In this document: positions 33,143 to 42,336 of the stretch, in pieces
Layout of the letters: every line of letters starts with the position of its first letter
Position numbering within the stretch: position 1 is the stretch's first letter
Assembly (NCBI GenBank): GCA_035606355.1
Contig: DATNFO010000045.1
Location: forward strand, 147,491-211,490
DNA length: 64,000 nucleotides
DNA from: Sulfopaludibacter sp035606355
GTDB taxonomy: Bacteria > Acidobacteriota > Terriglobia > Bryobacterales > Bryobacteraceae
Direction: 5' to 3'
Made by a program: the position numbers and the translations under genes
The notes under the pieces: model-generated
Seen by the model: the letters and a program-made list of their open reading frames with translations, nothing else
What the model was told of the DNA's origin: nothing
Database searches by the model: none

Positions 33143-35827
33143 CTACTGATACAAAAACGCTCCATCGGGTGCGATGGCCACGTGGATGCGGTCCAGCTTC
33201 TGGCGTTCGGCCATGCGGCCCAGGATCTGGCGCGAAATCTCGGGAAGCAGGGTGTTGGTCAGAATGTTATCGACGTTGCGCGCTCCGCTTTCGACTTCGG
33301 TGCAGCGGCGCGCCACTTCTTCGACCAGCGCTTCATCGTGCGTGAGCGAGATCTTGTGAGTTTCCTGCAGGCGGCGCTGGATTTTGCCGACTTTCAGGCG
33401 GACGATCTGCTTAAGAGCTTCGTCGCGCACCGGGAAGTACGGAATGATGACCATGCGGCCCAGGAATGCGGGCTTAAAGATCTTGTTGAGCTCGGGCTTC
33501 AGGGCTTTGACCAGGCCTTCGGAGCTGGGCATGGTCTCGGGATCGGCCGTAAGCTTCATGAGCGTATCCGTGCCCGCGTTGGAAGTGAGCAGGATGACGG
33601 TGTTCTTGAAGTTGATTTCGCGGCCCTCGCCGTCTTCCATCATGCCTTTATCGAAGACCTGGAAGAAAAGCTCGAGCACATCGGGGTGCGCCTTCTCCAC
33701 TTCATCGAGCAGCACGACCGAGTAGGGTTTGCGGCGGACGGCTTCGGTAAGAACTCCGCCTTCTCCGTAACCGACGTAGCCCGGAGGCGAGCCCTTGAGG
33801 GTGGAAACGGTATGCGCTTCCTGGAACTCGCTCATGTTGATGGTGATGAGGTTGCGCTCGCCGCCGTAGAGAAGGTCGGCGAGGGCCAGCGCGGTTTCGG
33901 TTTTGCCGACGCCGCTGGGCCCCACCAGCATGAAGACGCCGATGGGCTTGGACGGATCTTCGAGGCTCGCCTTGGAAGTGCGGATGCGCTCGCTGATCAT
34001 GCCGAGCGCGTGATCCTGCCCGATGACGCGGCGGCCGAGGTGCGATTCGAGTTTAAGAATGCTCTCGACTTCGTCCTTCATCATCTTGCCGATGGGAATG
34101 CCTGTCCAGGCGGAGACCACGTCGCCGACGATGTGGGCATCCACGCAAACGCGCATGAGCGGGGTCTCGCCCTGAATTTCATCGAGCTGCGCATTGAGGG
34201 CGGCGAGCTCTTCGCGAAGCTGCTCGGGCGATGCCTGCGGCGGCGGAGTTTGCGCGGCGTCCGTAGCGGGCGCGGGCGCGGCGGCGGCTTGCGCGACAGG
34301 CTGAGCGGGCACTTCGAGCGATCCGCGGATCTCGCGGATGCGGCTCACGATGCCGCGTTCTTTTTCCCAGCGGGCCTGTAGGTCGGCGAGGCGCGCTTCG
34401 GTTTCGGCTTTGCGCTTGGCGATGGCCTCGAGCCGCTCGGCGTGGTCTGCGCCGAGGGCGGATTCGCGCTCCAGCACGCGGATCTGCACAGCGCAATCGT
34501 CGATCTCGCGGGTGGCGTCTTCGACGGCCGGCGGCGTGGCGTTCTGCCCGAGGGAGAGACGCGCGCAGGCGGTATCGAGCACGCTTACGGCTTTATCGGG
34601 AAGCTGGCGATCCGGCAGGTAGCGGTGCGAGAATTTGACGGCGGATGCGAGACCTTCGTCGAGGATGCGCACATTGTGATGCTTTTCGAGCGCCGGCACG
34701 ATACCGCGGAGCATGGTTTCGCATTGCTTCTCGCTGGGCTCTTCCACTTTGATGACCTGGAAGCGGCGGGCGAGCGCGGGGTCTTTTTCAAAATACTTTT
34801 TGTACTCGGACCACGTGGTGGCGGCGATGGTGCGGAGTTCGCCGCGGGCGAGAGCGGGCTTGAGGAGGTTGGCGGCATCGTTCTGCCCGGCTGCGCCGCC
34901 CGCGCCGATCATGGTGTGAGCTTCATCGATGAAGAGGATGATGGGGGTCGGCGAGCTCTTCACTTCTTCGATGAGACCCTTGAGGCGGTTTTCGAATTCG
35001 CCTTTGATGCCGGCGCCGGCTTGCAGAAGCGCGAGGTCCAGCGTGCGGAGCGTAACGTTCTTGAGCGGAGGCGGCACGTCGCCGTTGGCGATGCGCAGCG
35101 CGAAGCCTTCCACGACGGCCGTTTTGCCGACGCCTGCTTCGCCGGTGAGGATCGGGTTGTTCTGCCGGCGGCGGGTGAGAATATCGATGATCTGGCGAAT
35201 CTCGAAATCGCGGCCGAGCACCTGGTCGATCTTGCCCTTTTTGGCGTTCTCCGTGAGGTTGACGGTGAACTGATCCAGGTTCGGCGTCTTGCCGCCGGGC
35301 TTGGGCGCTCCGGGCGCGCCGGGAGCGGAAGCGGCGGCCGGCTCGGCGGCGTACTCGCCGGAATCTTCCATGATGGCGGGCAGAATCTTGCGCAGCTCCT
35401 GCGGCTCCACCTTCTGCAGTTCCTTGCTGACATCGCGGACAATGCGCGAGAGCTCTTCATCGGAAACGAGAGCGAGAACGGCATACCCGGAGCGCACCTG
35501 GGCGGCTCCGAATTCCAGAGAGCCGATGCTCCACGCTTCGGTGAGCATGCGATGCAGCGACGGGCTGAAGGCGGGCGTGCGCGCATTGCCGGTTTTGAGC
35601 TTATCCAGACTGCGCGCCAGTTCACCGGCGAGGCGCGATTTATCGACGCCGAATTGATTGAGGATGCGCGCAAAATCGGAGTCGGTCGCATCCATCAGCT
35701 TGACGAGGAAATGCTCGATCTCCACGTCATAGTGGGTACGCGCCAGACACAGCCCGGCGCCCCCTTCGAGAGCGGCACGGGTGGTGTCGTTCAGCTTGGA
35801 AACAATTGCTTTCAGACTAATTGCCAT
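33143..35827 (-). CDS. clpV: T6SS sheath-recycling AAA+ ATPase ClpV (TssH)
   Basis: 894 residues. It has a Clp N-domain (to about 160), a first AAA module with Walker A GEAGVGKT near residue 227, a coiled middle domain, and a second module with GPSGVGKTET near 637, Walker B VVLLDEVEKAH and the sensor/arginine-finger regions. The C-terminal GARNVDNILTNTLLPEIS is characteristic of TssH rather than ClpB. It disassembles the contracted TssBC sheath. A GGAG site lies 8 nt before the ATG. Linker sequence near 500-560 is Ala/Gln-rich. Confidence 0.95.
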   Translation of the reverse strand: MAISLKAIVSKLNDTTRAALEGGAGLCLARTHYDVEIEHFLVKLMDATDSDFARILNQFGVDKSRLAGELARSLDKLKTGNARTPAFSPSLHRMLTEAWSIGSLEFGAAQVRSGYAVLALVSDEELSRIVRDVSKELQKVEPQELRKILPAIMEDSGEYAAEPAAASAPGAPGAPKPGGKTPNLDQFTVNLTENAKKGKIDQVLGRDFEIRQIIDILTRRRQNNPILTGEAGVGKTAVVEGFALRIANGDVPPPLKNVTLRTLDLALLQAGAGIKGEFENRLKGLIEEVKSSPTPIILFIDEAHTMIGAGGAAGQNDAANLLKPALARGELRTIAATTWSEYKKYFEKDPALARRFQVIKVEEPSEKQCETMLRGIVPALEKHHNVRILDEGLASAVKFSHRYLPDRQLPDKAVSVLDTACARLSLGQNATPPAVEDATREIDDCAVQIRVLERESALGADHAERLEAIAKRKAETEARLADLQARWEKERGIVSRIREIRGSLEVPAQPVAQAAAAPAPATDAAQTPPPQASPEQLREELAALNAQLDEIQGETPLMRVCVDAHIVGDVVSAWTGIPIGKMMKDEVESILKLESHLGRRVIGQDHALGMISERIRTSKASLEDPSKPIGVFMLVGPSGVGKTETALALADLLYGGERNLITINMSEFQEAHTVSTLKGSPPGYVGYGEGGVLTEAVRRKPYSVVLLDEVEKAHPDVLELFFQVFDKGMMEDGEGREINFKNTVILLTSNAGTDTLMKLTADPETMPSSEGLVKALKPELNKIFKPAFLGRMVIIPYFPVRDEALKQIVRLKVGKIQRRLQETHKISLTHDEALVEEVARRCTEVESGARNVDNILTNTLLPEISRQILGRMAERQKLDRIHVAIAPDGAFLYQ

Positions 35828-35838
35828 TAAAGGGTCTC

Positions 35839-36897
35839 CTATAAATCTAAAATCGTATCTCCGGGGTCGCGATCCAGCGGAGTGGATTTTGCCCAGGTGG
35901 TCCAGCCGAGACGCGGGCCCGGCTCCCCGCGGTCATCCAACTCGCAGGGGGGAACGTCTTCGCGCCGCAGGACTAGCTGCAATTCCATGTCGTACTCGCC
36001 GCCTGCGTAAAAAGAAGCGATCGCGCGGACATGGCGGTAGCCTTCGCCGCCGGGCAGAAAGTCCATATATCGTTCGAGGGTGAGCGGGCCCAGGCGAATG
36101 CGCACGCGCGATTGCTGGTCCCAAATCTCGTCGCCCACCACCGCGCCGATACCGAGCTGTTCGGCATCGCTGTTGCCTTCGCCGAGACAGCACTGCGAAT
36201 CCTCGTCGACGGGGTACCATGCGCCTACGAACTGTTCGATTTCGGCGGCGACTCCGAAGTAATCCATGAGAAGCTGGCGAAGTCCGGCAGCGGAGCGGGC
36301 GTGCGTGGAAAGCAGGCCGGCGTAGAACAGGAGAGAATCGTCGGAGACGTCCTGGCGATCCTGCAATCCGTGGGTTCCGAGGCCGAGCAGCGCCAGCAGA
36401 TGATGCGAGAAGCGGTCGCGCTCGCCGCGCTCATAGGGAATTGCGAAGCGATATTTTTCCCACGCCTGGCAGAACAGCGACACCATGCGGTGGTTGAAGA
36501 TGTCGAAGAAGTCGCGGAGGGTGGTGTCCTTGTTGCGCAGCCGTTCGCGAACGAGCGCGCTGTAATCCAGCGGCAGCACGCCCAAAGGTCCGGTGAGCCC
36601 CATCATGTTGACGCGCATGAGAGGCGGCGTGCGGGTGGTATCCAGCGATTGAATCTGGCTGGCCGGGAATGCGACAGAAGCTTGCGCTCCGAAACGCACG
36701 GCTTCGTCGCCCGGATGGGTGAAGCGGCCCACTACCTGCCGGCCGGGATTCATCAGTTCCAGCAGGCGCACCGCCTGAAAGAACTCGAAGCGGTACGGCT
36801 CCTTGTAGAGATCCGCGCGAATGGGCCAGCGGTCTTGGTTCGCGGCCGCCTCTTCGGGCGTCAGATCAGGATTTTCCGGCCGGCTCGGGGTGGCCAT
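35839..36897 (-). CDS. tssG: T6SS baseplate protein TssG
   Basis: 352 residues. Diagnostic segments are YRFEFFQAVRLLEL near the N-terminus, the MGLTGPLGVLPLDYSALV motif, and the FFDIFNHRMVSLFCQAWEKY stretch. TssG pairs with TssF in the wedge of the baseplate. It overlaps the tssF 3' end by 37 nt, ensuring coupled synthesis. Eleven nt separate it from clpV. Confidence 0.95.
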   Translation of the reverse strand: MATPSRPENPDLTPEEAAANQDRWPIRADLYKEPYRFEFFQAVRLLELMNPGRQVVGRFTHPGDEAVRFGAQASVAFPASQIQSLDTTRTPPLMRVNMMGLTGPLGVLPLDYSALVRERLRNKDTTLRDFFDIFNHRMVSLFCQAWEKYRFAIPYERGERDRFSHHLLALLGLGTHGLQDRQDVSDDSLLFYAGLLSTHARSAAGLRQLLMDYFGVAAEIEQFVGAWYPVDEDSQCCLGEGNSDAEQLGIGAVVGDEIWDQQSRVRIRLGPLTLERYMDFLPGGEGYRHVRAIASFYAGGEYDMELQLVLRREDVPPCELDDRGEPGPRLGWTTWAKSTPLDRDPGDTILDL

Positions 36898-38699
36898 TGG
36901 CGGACAATCTCCTTTCTCTGCCGCGTGCGGAAACGCAACTGGCTGAAGCTGTTCATGGAAACGTACAGGCCCAGAAATGTTTCCATTACGGCGGCGAGCA
37001 GATATACGCCGCTGCCGGCGAACTGTTCTTCATCGAACTCGATTTCCACCTGCGTACCGCGCGCAAAGGCGACGCCATCGGCGGAGACCACGCGCGCGAA
37101 GTGCCGTTTGCTGGCGAGCGCGGTGATGCCCTGAATCTGTTTTTCGGAATAGGTGGAGCCCGTGAAATTATAGAGGCGCAAGATCTCCTGCAGCGCTTCG
37201 CGGCCGTTTTCCACCAGCGAGAGGTAATTCAAGGAGAGCTGGGAAACCAGGCGCCACAACGCGCCGCTGCTCTGCGGCGGACGCAGCGTATCGGTGGGCT
37301 TCATCAGCGCCACGATGCGCTTGACGCCCACGGACGCTTCGACTTCGAAATCCCCCGCGGGGTTGCCGAAGGGAAGGCGCGAGGGCAGGTCGCGATTGCT
37401 GCAAATGGTGCGGATCGTGAGCGTGTCCACGTCCGGGCGAATGGGCCGCGAGGAGAGATCCACGAGCGAGAGAAATACTTCGGTGCCTTCGTCGTTGCGG
37501 AAGCCGGAAGGGCGGCGCGCCGCGTGCCAGAAGGCTTTGGGCTTGTTCTGTCCGTTGCCGTGGCGATAGGAATAGAACGGCTCGAGCGTGAGGACTTCGC
37601 GCGTATCGGGATTGGAGTTGACTACCTCCAGAATCTCGAACACCTCCATGGCGTGCCGGTGGTTGATGTCCGGAATGACAGGATATTCGTAATGCGAGTG
37701 GCTGAGCAGAATGGGTTCGGCGGTCTGCTGAAAGAGATTGACGATGGGCACGCAGCCCAGGCGGAACGTGCCCGCGGAAACGCCGAGTTCCATCATCTGG
37801 CGGCGGTCCGTGCGCTCGAAAGGCGAGATGAGCAGGATCAGCTCGACGCTGCTGCCGAAGCCGGCGGCGCAGACCCGGTCCAGATTCGCGATATCGACGA
37901 AGAAGAACTTTTGCGGGAAGCAGAAGTATTCCTGAAGCAGGCCGTAGCCGGCGAACGAACGGCGCGGATACGGGATCACGGCTTCATCGTCGCCGAACCC
38001 GACGGGGCGCAGCGAGTTGGAAGGAAGATAGATGGGCGCGCGATTTTTCTGGTTAGGGTCGCGGGCCAGAATCTGCACGCAATTGTTGCTCAGCAGCTCA
38101 TACAGATTGTGGACGAGGTTGCTTTCTCCGTTCAGGTAGAAGCGAAGCGAATTCAGCGCGAGCTGGGAGAAGGGGACGTCGCCGGGACACTTGAGCAGCA
38201 GCCGGACGGCGGCGACGGCGTCGGTCGCGCGGATTGCGGGCTGCAGGCGGTCCGGCGTTTTCCATTCGGCTTCGGCCACTTCGACCGGCCAGAAGGTGAG
38301 GTCGTAACAGGTGCGGAATTTGCACGGCACTCCCTGCACGGGACGGGAGCGGAGGACCGCGCCGCGCTCCACGCGCAGGCCGTCCTCGGGCGATACCTGT
38401 TCGTAGTCGACCTGAAATTCCGCGATGCTCATGGAGGGAATCGGCCGCAGGTAATGAGGATACAGGATGCTGAGGAGCGATTCGGTGATCTCCGGGAATT
38501 CGTCGTCGATCTTCAGGTGGACGCGCGCGGCGAGAAAGGAGAACGCTTCGAGCATGCGCTCGACATGGGGATCTTCGCACTTATCGGGTTCGAGGACGAG
38601 GCGCGATGCGACTTTCGGGTACTTGGCAGCGAACTCCGCGCCCATCTGGCGAAGGAACGAGAGCTCGCGCTCGTAGTACGTCAGCAGTTCATCCCGCAC
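36861..38699 (-). CDS. tssF: T6SS baseplate protein TssF
   Basis: 612 residues starting with GTG: MRDELLTYYERELSFLRQMG is the canonical TssF N-terminus. PQKFFFVDIANLD and the DFEVEASVGVKRIVALMKP region are also typical. It forms the wedge with TssG and TssE. Its start overlaps the end of tssE by 11 nt and its end overlaps tssG by 37 nt. The opposite strand is also open for 612 codons, a high-GC shadow. Confidence 0.95.
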   Translation of the reverse strand: MRDELLTYYERELSFLRQMGAEFAAKYPKVASRLVLEPDKCEDPHVERMLEAFSFLAARVHLKIDDEFPEITESLLSILYPHYLRPIPSMSIAEFQVDYEQVSPEDGLRVERGAVLRSRPVQGVPCKFRTCYDLTFWPVEVAEAEWKTPDRLQPAIRATDAVAAVRLLLKCPGDVPFSQLALNSLRFYLNGESNLVHNLYELLSNNCVQILARDPNQKNRAPIYLPSNSLRPVGFGDDEAVIPYPRRSFAGYGLLQEYFCFPQKFFFVDIANLDRVCAAGFGSSVELILLISPFERTDRRQMMELGVSAGTFRLGCVPIVNLFQQTAEPILLSHSHYEYPVIPDINHRHAMEVFEILEVVNSNPDTREVLTLEPFYSYRHGNGQNKPKAFWHAARRPSGFRNDEGTEVFLSLVDLSSRPIRPDVDTLTIRTICSNRDLPSRLPFGNPAGDFEVEASVGVKRIVALMKPTDTLRPPQSSGALWRLVSQLSLNYLSLVENGREALQEILRLYNFTGSTYSEKQIQGITALASKRHFARVVSADGVAFARGTQVEIEFDEEQFAGSGVYLLAAVMETFLGLYVSMNSFSQLRFRTRQRKEIVRQWPPRAGRKILI

Positions 38700-39189
38700 T
38701 GCCGTCTCCCTTCACCTGATACTCGCCGCTGGTGAGCTGCAGGACCGTGTCGAAGGAGATGTGCTCGGGGGCCGGATCCATTTCGAGCAGCCCTTCAATT
38801 TGAAAGCGGAGAACGTGCTGCGCTCCGGAGGCGGCTTCGAGCAGCACCACTTTGACGCGCGAGAGGCGCGGCTCATAAGTGGAGAGCGTTTGCTCAATCA
38901 TGCGGCTGAGGCGCGCGCGATCCCGCGAGGAGGCCCAACTCATCGACGTGAGGTCCGGCAGTCCGAAATTGAAGACGCTCTGCTCCAGTTCCGGAAACTC
39001 GCTGCCCGCGGGCGACGGAGTACGGCGCGTGTTGAGCAGCCACTCCAGGTCGCGGCGCAGGGAGGCTTTCAATTGGCGCACGCTGGCAGCGCGGGTCGGC
39101 GGCGGCTCCGTGGAGGATTTCGGGTCGTTATCGATCAGCCGATCGAGCACGGATTGTGTGACGGAAAGCTCGGGCTCCCAGCGCGCCAT
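38689..39189 (-). CDS. tssE: T6SS baseplate protein TssE (gp25-like)
   Basis: 166 residues. The gp25/lysozyme-like baseplate fold is shown by SVLDRLIDNDP, LRRDLEWLLNTRRT, FNFGLPDLTSM and TYEPRLSRVKVVLLEA. It probably links the wedge to the first sheath ring. Transcribed 3 nt after tssA and overlapping tssF. Confidence 0.94.
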   Translation of the reverse strand: MARWEPELSVTQSVLDRLIDNDPKSSTEPPPTRAASVRQLKASLRRDLEWLLNTRRTPSPAGSEFPELEQSVFNFGLPDLTSMSWASSRDRARLSRMIEQTLSTYEPRLSRVKVVLLEAASGAQHVLRFQIEGLLEMDPAPEHISFDTVLQLTSGEYQVKGDGSAG

Positions 39190-39192
39190 AAC

Positions 39193-41022
39193 TTATCTTC
39201 CAACGTTCAGGGCCTGGAGCGGGTCCAGGCGGCAAATCCAGGAGTAGAGCTTCTGGCGTTCTTCGGGCGAGGCATCGCGGGCTATGCCATAGAGCAGCGC
39301 GAGCGGATGCGCCACCACGTCGGGAGCTTCCCAGTCTTCCAGTCTGCGGCGTTCGATCTCGCCGGCAAGCTCCTGGAGAATGGGATGCGCGACGGCTTCG
39401 TGGCCGACGCTGACGCAGAGCTGGGCGAGTTGCACCTTGCGCTGGAAACGCGCGCGGCCGCTGCGTTCCTGACCGAGTTCGCGCATCAGCATTTCGATGC
39501 CTTCCTGCGGGCGGCCGCTGCGCGCGGCCTGCATCGCGAGCTCGAACGTATCGGGCACGGCGGCAGCTTCAGGGCCGGTAGGCTGTTCCCACGCGGGCGG
39601 CGGCGTATAAGCAGGCTCGGGCGCGGCGGCAATGGGCTCCGGCGGAGGAGGAGTTACTTCCTCTTTTAACCAGGCGACCGTTTCCGCATTGGCGACGGGC
39701 GTATCGTCCATCAGGGTGAACTGCGGGAGATCGGGATAGTCGGCCAGCAGGGCACGCAGGCTGGAGAGGACAGCGCCGCGAATGTTGGCGTACCAGGAAC
39801 CGAGCTCATAGCAGGCGCGCGCGACGTAGCGTTGCAGATCAAGCCAGCCGCGTCCGCACTCCTCGCCCATGGCGAGCTCGCAAGCTTGCAGCACTTCGGC
39901 CCAATTGCCTTCGAGCGAGAGCTTCTTGATGTTCTGCCGGATTTCCGTGGCGGGCGCGCTCAGCAGGCTCTGATCCACGCTAGTGCCACCGGCGCGGAGC
40001 TCACCCCAGCGGAGGCCGCGGAGCAGGAGGTAGGGCGCGGGGTCGTATTGATCGTGCTGGCGGAGAAATTTGGCGACCGCAATCACGCATCCGATCGCGT
40101 CGGGACGGTCGGCAGGCTCGGCCGATAGAGCGCCTTTTTTGACCGGAGCGCGCGCCGGCGCAGCGGCGGCGGAAGCGCTGACCGCAACAGCCTCCGGCTC
40201 GGGTTCCGGCTCGGGCTCGGCCTCCGGCTCGTCGGACGCGACAGGCTCATCCGGCTCCTTTTCGCGCTTGGCCTGCAACAGAATGTAAGCGGTCTGGCGA
40301 ACTTCCTGCAACGCGCGCTCAAGCGTGCCGAAGGAGGGCGCCACATCGCCGAACTTTTCATCGCAAAGCTCGGAGAGAGCTTTCACGGATTCGAGCGCGC
40401 CATCGAAATTCTCGACCAGCGCGACGTAAAACGCCTTCGACGTTTCGCTGAAAGCCTTATCGAAATCTTCCTGCGTGGGCTTTTTATCGGCGATGGCCTG
40501 TTCGCGCAAAGCGCGCTTGGTGTCGCTTTCGGCGGCCTGCTCCTCCGTGCCGATAGCGCGGGATTCCTTGTACTGAAACCAGTTGAGTCCGCTTTTTGTG
40601 AGGCCGACGCTCTTGACGGGAATTTCCAGGCGGTCGCCGAGCCATTGCAGCGGAGTGGCGCGGAATTCGGCGTCGCCGTCCTCAAGTTCGGGATAGATTC
40701 CTTCCCAGAAAGTCTCGAGCAGGGAGCGGATGGCGTCGAGAGTTTCGCGGAAGCCGGCGATTCCTTCCCGGCGCAGCATGGCTTCGGCCAGCCACGCAGC
40801 AAGTTGCAGATCTTTGGTCTTGGTAGCGAGAGCCTCGCCGGCAAGCTTGATGACCAGCGGCCAATCGGCGACTTTGCGTTCGCGCGCCCAGATGCCTTGC
40901 GGACCTTCGTCGTCCTCGCGCCGCGCTTCCTTGATCTTGTCGAAGACGGGCGCGTAGCGCAAATCCTCGCCCGCCGGCTTGGCTTCCGAAACCGGATTCA
41001 GCAGGTCATTGCGCAGAGGCAT
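39193..41022 (-). CDS. tssA: T6SS cap/priming protein TssA
   Basis: 609 residues. The ATG at 41022 gives the canonical start MPLRNDLLNPVSEAKPAGED of the ImpA N-terminal domain; an in-frame start 72 nt upstream was rejected because it reads through the end of tagJ. A long acidic/Pro-rich linker (about 270-310, EPEPEPEPE) joins it to a helical C-terminal half with VasJ-like character. TssA primes sheath polymerisation. It overlaps tagJ by 17 nt. Confidence 0.92.
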   Translation of the reverse strand: MPLRNDLLNPVSEAKPAGEDLRYAPVFDKIKEARREDDEGPQGIWARERKVADWPLVIKLAGEALATKTKDLQLAAWLAEAMLRREGIAGFRETLDAIRSLLETFWEGIYPELEDGDAEFRATPLQWLGDRLEIPVKSVGLTKSGLNWFQYKESRAIGTEEQAAESDTKRALREQAIADKKPTQEDFDKAFSETSKAFYVALVENFDGALESVKALSELCDEKFGDVAPSFGTLERALQEVRQTAYILLQAKREKEPDEPVASDEPEAEPEPEPEPEAVAVSASAAAAPARAPVKKGALSAEPADRPDAIGCVIAVAKFLRQHDQYDPAPYLLLRGLRWGELRAGGTSVDQSLLSAPATEIRQNIKKLSLEGNWAEVLQACELAMGEECGRGWLDLQRYVARACYELGSWYANIRGAVLSSLRALLADYPDLPQFTLMDDTPVANAETVAWLKEEVTPPPPEPIAAAPEPAYTPPPAWEQPTGPEAAAVPDTFELAMQAARSGRPQEGIEMLMRELGQERSGRARFQRKVQLAQLCVSVGHEAVAHPILQELAGEIERRRLEDWEAPDVVAHPLALLYGIARDASPEERQKLYSWICRLDPLQALNVGR

Positions 41023-41740
41023 GGGCTTGAGGTGTAGTTTCGGCGGCGTTGAGCTCCAGGCTGCGAACTTCCAGCAGCGGAATCTCTTCGCCATCCACTA
41101 ATAGCATCTTCTGCCCGAAGGGCACGGCTTCCCCGCCCTGCTCTTCCCAGACAGTGACGCGGCCGAGGCGAACGGCATCGTCGGCGTGCTTGAAGGAGAA
41201 TGGCGAGAGCGCCGGGATCAGCACCTGGCCAAGTTCCTGGCCATTGAACGACGGGCCGGTGAGCACGGTGGCGGGAATCCACAGAAGATCGCGGAGACGC
41301 TTCGGCGCTTCCATTTGGATGGAAGCGACGTGCTCCAGAGGGAGCCACAGATAATCGCCGGCGGCGAAAATTTCCAGACGCGGTCCGAGCCGCGGATCGG
41401 CATCTTCTAGCGATTGAAACGGCTGGCCGTTCAGCGTTCCGGAATGCGATTCCGGCGTGGACGCCGGATCGGAATACTGCGCTTTTTCGAAGACCTCGCG
41501 GCGCGTGCGCTCGGCGGCGAGAGCGGCGCGGTAAAGCAGCGCGCCGGTGGTGGCATCCGGGCTCTCCTGGGCGATGATTTCCAGATGCTTCTCGGCGCGA
41601 TCGTACTCGCCGGCGAAGCAGAGCAGTTCAAATAAAAATGTGCGCTGCCTGGTGTCCGCCGGGTTGTCGCGCAGCACTGCGACGAGCGCCTGTATGGCAG
41701 CATTGAGCTGGCCGGCGTTGAAGAGTTCTTTTGCAGTCAT
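41006..41740 (-). CDS. tagJ: T6SS accessory protein TagJ (ImpE)
   Basis: 244 residues. The N-terminal TPR-like part (KELFNAGQLNAAIQALVAVL, ADTRQRTFLFELLCFAGEYD) and C-terminal ImpE region (RLRDLLWIPATVLTG, GRVTVWEEQGGEAVPFGQK) match TagJ, which in other systems binds the TssB N-terminal helix and can modulate ClpV-dependent sheath recycling. Placed between the hcp terminator and tssA. Confidence 0.92.
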   Translation of the reverse strand: MTAKELFNAGQLNAAIQALVAVLRDNPADTRQRTFLFELLCFAGEYDRAEKHLEIIAQESPDATTGALLYRAALAAERTRREVFEKAQYSDPASTPESHSGTLNGQPFQSLEDADPRLGPRLEIFAAGDYLWLPLEHVASIQMEAPKRLRDLLWIPATVLTGPSFNGQELGQVLIPALSPFSFKHADDAVRLGRVTVWEEQGGEAVPFGQKMLLVDGEEIPLLEVRSLELNAAETTPQAHASAQ

Positions 41741-41755
41741 GAGTTAAGGGGCCCC

Positions 41756-41794
41756 AAAAAAACAGCGCACAGGCAGCCGCCAGGCCGCCTGTGC
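41756..41794 (-). terminator. Rho-independent terminator after hcp
   Basis: On the minus strand a stem GCACAGGC/GCCTGTGC (41787-41794 with 41767-41774) enclosing a GC-rich loop is followed by seven T residues (41762-41756). It would stop most transcripts from the tssB-tssC-hcp promoter, letting only read-through reach tagJ and the baseplate genes. Confidence 0.75.
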
Positions 41795-41810
41795 ACCGAA
41801 GTACAAACAA

Positions 41811-42299
41811 CTAGACTTTCGCGTTCTTCGAGAGGTTCCAGCCGAAGGCCTGCTTGTTGCCCAGCTTGCCTTTTTCATCCTGCGGCCAGTAGGTCACAAC
41901 GATGCTCTTGGCGCTGAGCGACAGGCTCTCGGATGGCTTTCCGCCGCCGGCAGCTCCGCCCCAGCTGATGCTGTCTACGAACACCTCGGTGAGATCGTAC
42001 TGGAAGTAGGTCTCGGTGGTGTCGTTGCCCGTGGATTCACGCACGACCATGCTGCCCGTCTTGATGTGCGTGCCCATGCAGCAGGACTGAAACAGCTTGG
42101 GGGATGCTACGTCAAGCTGCTTCTGGAAAGAGATCGATGAGATGTCGACCTTTCCGGCGCCCGAACCGGTTCCCATGGAAACCGTGGAGTGGTTGGCCGC
42201 CCCGTTGCTGAAGCTGAAGGCTTCAATCCACTTCTCGGCTCCCTTTTTTTCGGACTCGCCGTCGATTCCATCTAACTTAAGAAAAATTTCTACTGCCAT
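41811..42299 (-). CDS. hcp: T6SS tube protein Hcp (TssD)
   Basis: 162 residues with MAVEIFLKLDGIDGESEKKG at the start, IEAFSFSNGA, the ISSISFQKQLDVASPKLFQ core and YDLTEVFVDSISWGG, all typical of Hcp1-type ring subunits. It has the strongest ribosome site in the region, GAGGAGGAA, 6 nt before the ATG, and is followed by a strong terminator, consistent with high expression. Confidence 0.96.
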   Translation of the reverse strand: MAVEIFLKLDGIDGESEKKGAEKWIEAFSFSNGAANHSTVSMGTGSGAGKVDISSISFQKQLDVASPKLFQSCCMGTHIKTGSMVVRESTGNDTTETYFQYDLTEVFVDSISWGGAAGGGKPSESLSLSAKSIVVTYWPQDEKGKLGNKQAFGWNLSKNAKV

Positions 42300-42336
42300 T
42301 TAACGTTCCTCCTCTTCCTCTGCTCTCAAAAATGGT

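Noticed and set aside
36897..38735. Long open frame antisense to tssF (612 codons)
   Set aside because: It mirrors tssF almost exactly, lacks any recognisable motif, and is the usual product of high-GC third-codon bias. The same holds for long antisense frames over clpV, tssC, the GH57 gene and the M16 gene.
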